From positions 1,302,001-1,366,000 of the forward strand of contig JABYQQ010000013.1 of assembly GCA_022605405.1 (NCBI GenBank): a stretch of DNA of 64,000 bases, read 5' to 3'. A model generated the notes under the pieces. It saw nothing but the letters and a program-made list of their open reading frames with translations. It ran no database searches and had not been told where the DNA came from. The stretch is from Earliella scabrosa. Taxonomy: Eukaryota > Basidiomycota > Agaricomycetes > Polyporales > Polyporaceae. The first letter of the stretch is position 1. The number at the start of each line of letters is the position of its first letter. Shown here one piece after another: positions 56,907 through 64,000 of the stretch. A program made the translations under genes and the position numbers.

Positions 56907-58535
56907 CTACTGTTTTGCAGGCACGACGTCCATAGCACCGTCCGTTTGCCTGCTAAGTAGGAGACGCAGTGCGGCGAACACCTCCGTGTAGGCATACACT
57001 GGGACAACCGGATACCCCAACCTGTGCCAGCATTCGTCCTCGTACGTAGTGGGAGTGAGACTCCCATTGATCGCGTTCCAAAACCTCTCTGCGCTGCCCA
57101 ATACGACTTGTCCCAAGGCCTTGATCTCCGTTTCCGTCATGCCCAATATATCTTGCAGCTTGAGCTGTTCGCGCGATCTGTTGATCACCCAGTCGCTCAG
57201 CACACCGGAGAACGGCATTCTGTACCTCGACTCCCGGTCCTCGCCATCCGAGTCATCTCTAGCCTCGTCCACCATGCCCAGTCTAGGACGGTTTACAGAA
57301 AATGTGCGTCGAAGGCCCCATCGAGACGCACGAGCAGCCGTTTCGGAGTTGCCGAAGAAGAGTGCACGCGTTATCCTCTTCCAGCTGAGGAGCCTGCGCA
57401 CGGTCTTGTACAAGTTGCGGTTTAGGACCTTCGTGACCTCTTGCCATTGCTCCTCGGGCAACTGCTCGTACGGCGCCGAGTAGTTGTCAATTCCGAGGAA
57501 CACATCGTACCCTTGCTCCTGCGCAACACCCTACAGCACGGATCAGCAACTGGCCACAGTACAACCCAAAGGCACTAGCATACAGTAAGGAGCGCCAGAG
57601 CTTGAAACGGAAGAACGGTGCGTAATCGCGCTGGATCTTCAAGCTGCAGCTCCTGACGATATTTCTCCTCGAATGCCACCACAGTGCCAACGAGCAGCTG
57701 TTTGAGTGACGCCTCCAGACTGCCCACATCCAGTGTCGCGAAATCCATGAGCATAACCATGCTCGAGGACGGTGGGAAGTTGCTCTTGACGACGAGGGAC
57801 TGGATGACTGGAGGTATTGTCGCCTCATTGTCAGGCCTGAGGTCTTGCAGATCTGCCAGCATGGTAAGTAAGGTTGATTTCCCATATCCTGGCGGGCGCA
57901 GGATGGCCTCGATGACGTTCGGTGTGCGATGAAGATAGGAGGCTTGGCGGGTTTTATCGATGAATATGCATCCATCTCGCAACGCCTTGAATGTAGTGTC
58001 ATTGAGCGAAGGCAACTTGACGGGCTGTCCGTAATGAACGGTCAGTGTATGCATCACATTCAATCACTCAAAGAATTTCGCATACGGAAGTCGCATTTGG
58101 AACATAGACGCATCCCTCAATCAAGTGAAGCGGATAACAAGCTGGGGCTTGAACGCAAGTCAGACATGAAGTTACCAGAAAAAGCCTGAAAGACATACGT
58201 ATCGTATCTTGAACGGAAAAGACAATGCGGCGACGTTTCGATCTGTCACGACTGTGTAACTGAGGAAACACCCTTCCTTTCATGATGGCTGGGACTGCGT
58301 CCGAGAGCGTGCGATCCTCAGGTCCCAATATCCAGTTTCGAGTGGTGATGAATGCGCAACTGATCACTCTGTCGCATTCACATTCCATGGCATGTTCCGC
58401 TTGGGCCTGCGTGCATAGCTCCTCGAAGGTGATGTCGGCATTGTCGTGGAAGTACGTCCTGGAGAGAAGCATGAAATAGCTTCTCCAAGGATGGTCGGCT
58501 AGAAAGTATTCGATGCTATTGCGCGGGATGTCCAT
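56907..58535 (-). CDS. AAA-ATPase-like (PF09820-type) protein, copy 2
   Basis: This is a paralogue of the gene at 43344-44969, with the same four-exon structure. The N-terminal domain reads MDIPRNSIEYFLADHP, FEELCTQAQAEH and CAFITTRNWILGPEDRTL, and the tail of exon one FSVQDTI. The micro-exon encodes PPACYPLHLIEGCVYVPNAT and joins to PVKLPSLNDTTFKALRDGC. The P-loop variant is RPPGYGKSTLLTML; the later motif is FLGIDNYSAPYEQ, again Asn where the family usually has Glu. DILGMTETEIKALGQVVLG near the C terminus corresponds to copy 1. All junctions are in frame, so the gene appears intact. It sits between two CoA-transferase genes on the same strand. Function unknown. Confidence 0.8.
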
Positions 58536-58851
58536 AGAATGAGGGAAGATGGTAGGGGAGATGGCGTGGCTTGCTACTTACGTACGTTATGAGTACTCGA
58601 TCATGTTCGAGCTGCGATTGAACCACGTGCGGATCGCGAAACGAGTGTACACATGGCAGCTAAATCCTTGCAATGCACATGCGTAATTAAATACGCAGAA
58701 ACTCCGCAAGTCGCGAACAGTGAACAAAACGCCGCCCTCGTCAGTCGCAATGGTGAACATGTAGTGATGAGTGCGCTCCACCACGAGAAGGCACATAGCG
58801 ATGTGAGGATTCATTGCATAATACCCCCCCCCCCCCGAACAGACTAAGCAA
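58536..58851. other. Intergenic region upstream of the AAA-ATPase-like copy 2
   Basis: About 315 bp containing the promoter of the AAA-like gene and the 3' end of SCOT copy 2. It holds a run of 13 cytosines at 58824-58836. No gene seen. Confidence 0.6.
58824..58836. repeat. Homopolymer C tract
   Basis: Thirteen consecutive cytosines on the plus strand, just downstream of the SCOT copy 2 stop. Such tracts are prone to sequencing and replication slippage. Confidence 0.85.
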
Positions 58852-61031
58852 TCAAATCGTACCCAATTGGCTCGACACCTTGAAGTCAGCGCCCGTCTTT
58901 GCCTTTACTTCTTCCAAAGTTACTCCTTCGGCCACCTCTGTCAACGTGAGCTCACCCGCGTGGCGGTCCACATCGAATACCGCCAGCTCGGTGATAATCT
59001 GGCTGACGGTGCGTGCCCCAGTGAGAGGGAGCTCGCACTGCTTCAGGATCTTAGGGCTGCCGTCCTTCGCGCAGTGTTCCATGACGACTATGACCTTCGT
59101 CTTGTCAGGGTTCGACACCAGGTCCATGGCGCCACCGATACCCTTCACCAGCTTGCCGGGAATCATGAAGTTGGCGATATCGCCCGCCTGCGACACTTGC
59201 ATCGCCTGTGAATAGCAACTGTATGAGCGTTCTATCTCCTGAGGAGGGCAATTGTCGGACTTACGCCGAGAATAGCGACGTCGATGTGGCCGCCACGAAT
59301 CATGGCGAACGAGTCGTACGAATCTGTAGATGCGGGTGGTGAGAGATCGCTCCTACCGGTGAATCTTCGTCTCACGTCGTACCAAATACCGCAGATCCTG
59401 GCAGCAGGGTCACTGTCTCCTTCCCGGCGTTGATGATGTCGCTGAGGACGGCGCGCGGTCAATTATATCCTCAGGTCAAGAATAGACAGCCCGGATACTC
59501 ACGGATCCACCTGATCCTTTGTCGGGTATGGACCCATTCCAAGGACGCCGTTCTCACTCTGCAGCCAGACTTTGACACCTGGTGGCAGGAACTAAGAATA
59601 CTCATGGTCAGCAACCGCCTGCATCAGATCAGCCTGCGCGCAAACCTCAGGGACCAGGGTGGGCATTCCAATACCGAGGTTCACGTAGTAGCCATCCTTG
59701 AGCTCCTTCGCCGCACGCCTGGCAATCCTGTTCCTCATATCGGCGGCAGCCTTCTTGGCAGGATCCACGGGTTTCTCGTCCTTGGCGGACTTGTCTTGAG
59801 CCACAGTGAGGATCTCGATCTCCTTCGGGGCTGTTGCCTTCACGATGCGGTCGACATAGATCCCGGGCAGATGGATCGCGTTGGGTGACAGTGAGCCAAC
59901 AGGAACGATGTTCTCTGCCTATATGCGATCGCACTCAGACCCCAGTCTACGGCCCGGTCAAGTAGCTCACCTCAACGATCGTCAACTTCGCGTTCTTCGC
60001 CATTGTGGTGGAGAAGTTGTTCGCAGTGTATCTGAACACACAGTTTCCCACCTCGTCGACCTTCCATGCCCTCACGAACGCGACGTCCCCCGCGATTGCT
60101 GGCTCCAACACGAACCGCCGCCCATTAAATTCCCGCGCCTCCTTCTTGTTACCGGGGACTGCGACACCCGCCTTCATGCCGCCCTCCTTGAGGCGAATGG
60201 GGATGGAGCCCTCCTCAACAGCAGTCGAGGCACCGGTTGGGGTGAAGAACGCGGGGAAACCGGCAGCATGCGCATGTAGCCTACCGACCAGCGTGCCTTG
60301 AGGGATGAGTTCCAGCGAGATCTGCCCGTTGAGATAGAGCGACTCGAAGTGCTTGTTCCTGCAATGGGTGTTTCACACTGAGTATTGGGAACTGTTATTA
60401 CATTGTAGTATGCGCACCCTCCGATGTATGACGCCATGACCTTGTCAATTTGGCCGGTGTACAGCAGCTTGCCTGCGTCCATGTTGTTAAAAAGCTCCTC
60501 CAAATCCAATTAGTATACTCGAGTGAATTGCTCACCAAGGCCTTTGTCTCCGGAGCCCACATTGTTCGAAACAACGGTCAGATCCTTCACCGCGTCCTTC
60601 CGCTTCGACAGAGCATCAATCAAGGTATCTTCGCATTCCGACGTCTGAGAAACGGCCTGCAGCGAGCTGAATGTATACACATACCGGGAGTCCCGCACAA
60701 GCCAAAGCCTTCGCGGAAGCAACCAGCCAGTCTGTTCAGCCCACATGCCCATGTGCGCAGGATTGATGTAACACGCACCTCCGCTCAACACGATGTCTCC
60801 AGACTTGACATCCTCTATTGCCTCTTCGACTGAATCCCACACCTTCTTCTTCCTGGGGACCGCTTCCTCCGCAACGGTGCTGTATGAGCTGCGTGCATGG
60901 ACTTGCGTGTGGACGACACCGAGAGGTGCCCGCAACAGATTTCCGCCCACATTCCGTGTCGGGTGTCCTCGCAGAAGTGCCCGCGACGGAATTGCCCGCG
61001 TAGCGCATGCCCTCCGGACCGTGTGTAGCAT
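58852..61031 (-). CDS. Succinyl-CoA:3-ketoacid CoA-transferase, mitochondrial, copy 2
   Basis: A tandem paralogue of the gene at 54019-56122. The leader [20 protein letters not shown] is again mitochondrial in type. Matching segments are [32 protein letters not shown] (joined across two introns), [64 protein letters not shown] with the catalytic glutamate, [10 protein letters not shown] and [14 protein letters not shown]. The C terminus ends [10 protein letters not shown] at 58852. All active-site segments are intact and no frame break was found. The two copies differ clearly in linkers, leaders and introns, so the duplication is not recent. It could differ from copy 1 in acyl substrate or expression; the sequence does not say which. 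Confidence 0.94.
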
Positions 61032-61528
61032 CTTGAATCTTCTTGAGTCCGCAATTCAGTGCGTTATGGCAACAAGAGGTGGGGTAGCTTGTGCAGGGGT
61101 TGACGGAGTCGCTGCAAGGTCCGGCGGGCTATGAAATGTGGGGAAAGAGGTGTGGGCAGCTGAGCATGACCGATGGGATGACCGTGGCGCGTGCATGTGA
61201 GGGGGACCGGCCGGTCCTTGTGAGAGCAACCAGAAAGCCGAGGACGCATTTGGAACAGGATCAAAACGCAAGCGTTCCTGGGCGGTACGTTCCGGCTGCT
61301 ACCCCGCATTCAATGATCCCATAGATCCCCGATGGCAAGGTTAACTTCTACGTCAGCGGGGACCGTCAAGGACGTGGCATCCCATTGTATACTAAGTCGC
61401 AACAGCAGCTCCATACTGATGTCCAATGAAACGTAATCTACACGGTGGTTGATACGCAGTTCTGTCCTGTTTGAGTCACCAACGACGTCTACGACTCCCG
61501 TATAGCCAGACTCCGGTGCATGGCCAGA
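61032..61528. promoter_or_regulatory. Upstream region of SCOT copy 2
   Basis: About 500 bp between the SCOT copy 2 start and the twinfilin stop, both on the minus strand. It presumably contains the SCOT copy 2 promoter. I found no TATA or CCAAT element as clear as in copy 1. Confidence 0.4.
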
Positions 61529-62869
61529 TCACCGTTTCCTGCCGGGACCCTTTGGACGGGCAAATGCCTTCTTCTCCGAACTGTCCGCTGGGTGTCCTGC
61601 ATCGATCGTTGGGGCGTCGGCGCCCGCCCAGCCAAGCTCAGTCAAGAGGTACTTCTCGTCGAGCTCCGTAGGATCGGAAGTCTCGACTTTGCGCGACGCA
61701 AGGGTAGAAGAGGACCCGGATGCGGCGACGAAGTCCTTCACTTCTTTCACGACAACGAGGATTGCACTTGAGTAGAGCATGCGGTGCCTCACAGGAGAAG
61801 AAGATGGGCACGAGTAGATAGGAACTGAATGCGACTGATTGAGCATCTGAATGCGTGACTGCATAGGAGTTTGGCTTACTGATCTCTCGTCGGGGAGGCG
61901 AAGTGTGGCTTTGCGGCCAAGCAAAGAAGGCATATGCTGGGCGAGCGTTGAGTAAAGCTTTGTCCGACTCATAGGCAGGATACTCACCAGGATCACCAGT
62001 GGGAAGAGAGCTGCCTAGCCGTGCAACGTCCACCTCTGAGGTCGACGACAACATCAACGTTTCAGTTGTAGCATCAATTGACTGCAATGGTACTATTCGA
62101 TGAGTAACAGAAGTGGGCCGCAGACATTACACGTAACTCACGAGAATAACGAGACGACTGTCCTCCGCTGACGCCAGATCCTTGATGGCGTTCTCGGCTT
62201 CAGTCGACCATTTCAAGAACACGCCCTGACCGACATGGTTCTGTCGGACCCGGCTACCTTCGTAGCTTCTTCCCCCTGCCTCACGCTCTGCAGCCTTGAC
62301 CTCCTCCATCTCTTTCTCTCTCGCGCTCATGGGTTTGGGCGCTGCAAGATGACGTCTGTGCTTCGCATACGCCTCCGCGGTCAAGTCATCCTTTGCAGTG
62401 GCAAAGAGGTTGTCCGTGAAGTGCGTAGAGCCGAGGCCCTTCGTCAATGTGTTGCGAGTAGCGGCATACAGCATCTTCATGACTGTTCATACCTCTTTCT
62501 CGGAAGCAGCGTATGATCTCGTGTGCGTACCTTGTCCCTGACTTTGGCCGAGTCGGGCACATAGTGGACGGCCAGCCACTGGGACGGAGGATCATCCAAT
62601 CGTACGAGGACGTATGCAGGCACATTGTCTTCTAATAGGTCGCCTAGCTTGTCCAGGTCCTGCTCAAGCGTGCCGGTAGATGGATGAGTGCCATCGGGCA
62701 CAAGTGATTCTGGCAGGCACGAGATGATGAGTGCGGACATGGAGGATCAAGGAAGTAGTCAACCATTCTGGATGGAGATCTTGAAGAATCTGGTGTTGAA
62801 AGAGCTCACAGCATCTGAGAAGGCCGACGAGAGTTCGGGCGAGATAGAGATTCCGGTGGGGGCAGACAT
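61529..62869 (-). CDS. TWF1: Twinfilin, actin-monomer-binding protein
   Basis: Twinfilin has two ADF-homology domains that bind actin monomers and filament ends. The start at 62869 gives MSAPTGISISPELSSAFSDA, FFKISIQN and, across an intron, ESLVPDGTHPSTGTLEQDL, then YVLVRLDDPPSQWLAVHYVP and SAKVRDKMLYAATRNTLTK. This is the first domain. A linker AREKEMEEVKAAEREA leads to the second domain with GVFLKWSTEAENAIKDLA, LVILSIDATTETLML and FFSCEAPHALLKCN, split by several introns. The tail ends GWAGADAPTIDAGHPADSSE, then KKAFARPKGPGRKR, the basic C-terminal tail of the family. Length and order match. The start is supported by fit to the first domain. Confidence 0.93.
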
Positions 62870-63227
62870 GGTCGTCGTCGAAGACAGAGAGCGCAACTGA
62901 GGCGGACGGCGCGGCTAGATGAGCCTGACGCGTCGAGCCGGATATCCGGCGAGTAGTGCCACTTGGCGCTGGGGGCAAGACCTGTTCTCTCCTTGACCCC
63001 AACCTGACCTCAACGCTGTCTTGACCTCGCTCGACAACGTGTCCGACGGCGGACCCATCCACACCGCCAGTCTCCTCCTGGGGCGCGACCCTTGGTCCCT
63101 TGCCGACGGTGGCAGCAGGCGGCTCTGACCAGCGCTGGAAGCCCACTGCACCACGCAGCATCCAAGCGCGGAGTCCTCGTCTCTTCGTCCTCGTCTCTGG
63201 TAGTCGTAGAAGCCTTCATTGAACAAC
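62870..63227. promoter_or_regulatory. Divergent promoter between twinfilin and a proline-rich gene
   Basis: The 358 bp between the two opposite start codons must serve both genes. No clear TATA box was seen. Confidence 0.5.
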
Positions 63228-64000
63228 ATGGAGAACCCGCCTTATGTCCCGTACCAGGCTTACAAGGTGCGTTGTGCGTTCTCATCGCTCCCAAAGTGTC
63301 ACCTCAATCTCTGGCGCAGTCTAAGCGTCATAATCGTGTACTATCCAACCCCCAAGTTGTTGCCAACGTTCCTCCTGCTCCCGCCCAACCACGCCCAGCT
63401 GCCCCTCTTGCAAATGGGCATACATACAGCGAGCCAGCTGTCGTCCAGGCAGTCGACGGCGTTGCAGATGCGGAGAAGCGGTCCATGGCGTTGTTGAATG
63501 GTCGCGCACCGTTACAGCGTCCTGTCTCAATGATCGATACCCTCACTCATCTGCGACAAGACCCTGCGCCAGTCCTCGAAGCAAATACGGAGAAGTCTCC
63601 CGTGGAACGTCCTGCAGAGAAGCCACTACCCTTGCCTGTGCCGGAAACACCGTCACCGGTCGTGATTGCACCCCCATCCCCGGTGCAGCAGCCTCCTCCG
63701 CCACCGACTTCTCCACCGCCTATTCAGACACCCCCGCCTTCTACCATCCCGTTGCCATCTTCGCCACCGTCACAAGCAGGTTCGCCTAAGGCAAACGGAA
63801 AGGCCGTCGCTCAGTCGTCATCTCCCGTCGCAGGACCTTCCACACTCTCGCCGGCGCCGTCGGACAAACCCCTCGCTTCTCCCAGGAAGTCATCCACATT
63901 CCGTCATGTCCCTCGACGTCCACCCGCCACAAGGCAGGCATTGCCGTCTTCGCCCTTACGGCCCGCCAGCATGCATGTACAGAGCCCTTCTACGCTACAG
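63228..64000 (+). CDS. Proline-rich protein, N-terminal part, cut by window edge
   Basis: The start at 63228 gives MENPPYVPYQAYK, then an intron with donor GTGCGT and acceptor GGCGCAG, and exon two begins SKRHNRVLSNPQVVANVPP. It continues with KRSMALLNGRAPLQRPVSMI and a long proline-rich, disordered stretch (SPPPIQTPPPSTIPLP and similar) to the end of the window, ending SMHVQSPSTLQ. No catalytic domain is reached, so the protein family cannot be named. Proline-rich N-terminal regions like this are common in cytoskeletal and Rho-signalling proteins; the divergent twinfilin gene hints at, but does not prove, a cytoskeletal role. The frame is open throughout after splicing. Confidence 0.65.

Overview
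This is a stretch of nuclear DNA from a filamentous fungus, most likely a basidiomycete of the Agaricomycetes. The evidence is eukaryotic: genes are split by many short GT-AG introns of about 45-65 bases, proteins carry mitochondrial or secretory leaders, and the gene set is typical of mushroom-forming fungi (GH55 and GH5 beta-1,3-glucanases, a CHORD-CS protein, VID21/EAF1, SMI1/KNR4, twinfilin, a fungal AAA-ATPase-like family). I could not narrow it to a species. Gene models were assembled by hand from reading frames and splice signals; coding extents run from start codon to stop codon and include introns.

Layout. 1-4393: the N-terminal part of glutamate synthase (minus), cut by the window edge. 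6092-15072: housekeeping genes, namely LST8 (minus), a DUF1776/SDR-like protein (plus), an ALKBH7-like dioxygenase (minus) and a mitochondrial-carrier-like protein (plus). 15073-18606: a gap of 3.5 kb with no convincing gene. 18607-23224: a CHORD/CS co-chaperone facing mitochondrial IF-2. 23547-40436: a cell-wall/secreted hydrolase island with a GH5 enzyme, a GH55 exo-beta-1,3-glucanase, a sialidase-superfamily (Asp-box) enzyme with a decayed tandem copy beside it, and a membrane-anchored GH5_9 exo-beta-1,3-glucanase. 41001-44969: a small ATPase-inhibitor-like protein, a CK1-like kinase and an AAA-ATPase-like gene. 45362-52899: VID21 (NuA4 scaffold) and SMI1 (cell-wall regulator). 53222-53813: a short element with 106-bp terminal inverted repeats. 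54019-61031: two tandem succinyl-CoA:3-ketoacid CoA-transferase genes with a second AAA-ATPase-like gene between them. 61529-64000: twinfilin, diverging from a proline-rich protein that runs off the window.

How the genes relate. Most neighbours are ordinary eukaryotic genes with no operon logic. Two groupings may be meaningful: the beta-1,3-glucan and wall genes (GH5, GH55, GH5_9, with SMI1 10 kb beyond), and the two paralogous AAA-ATPase-like genes, one downstream of a CK1-like kinase and the other between duplicated CoA-transferases. The AAA-ATPase-like family, its neighbours, the inverted-repeat element and the sialidase pseudogene are the least explained parts of the window.
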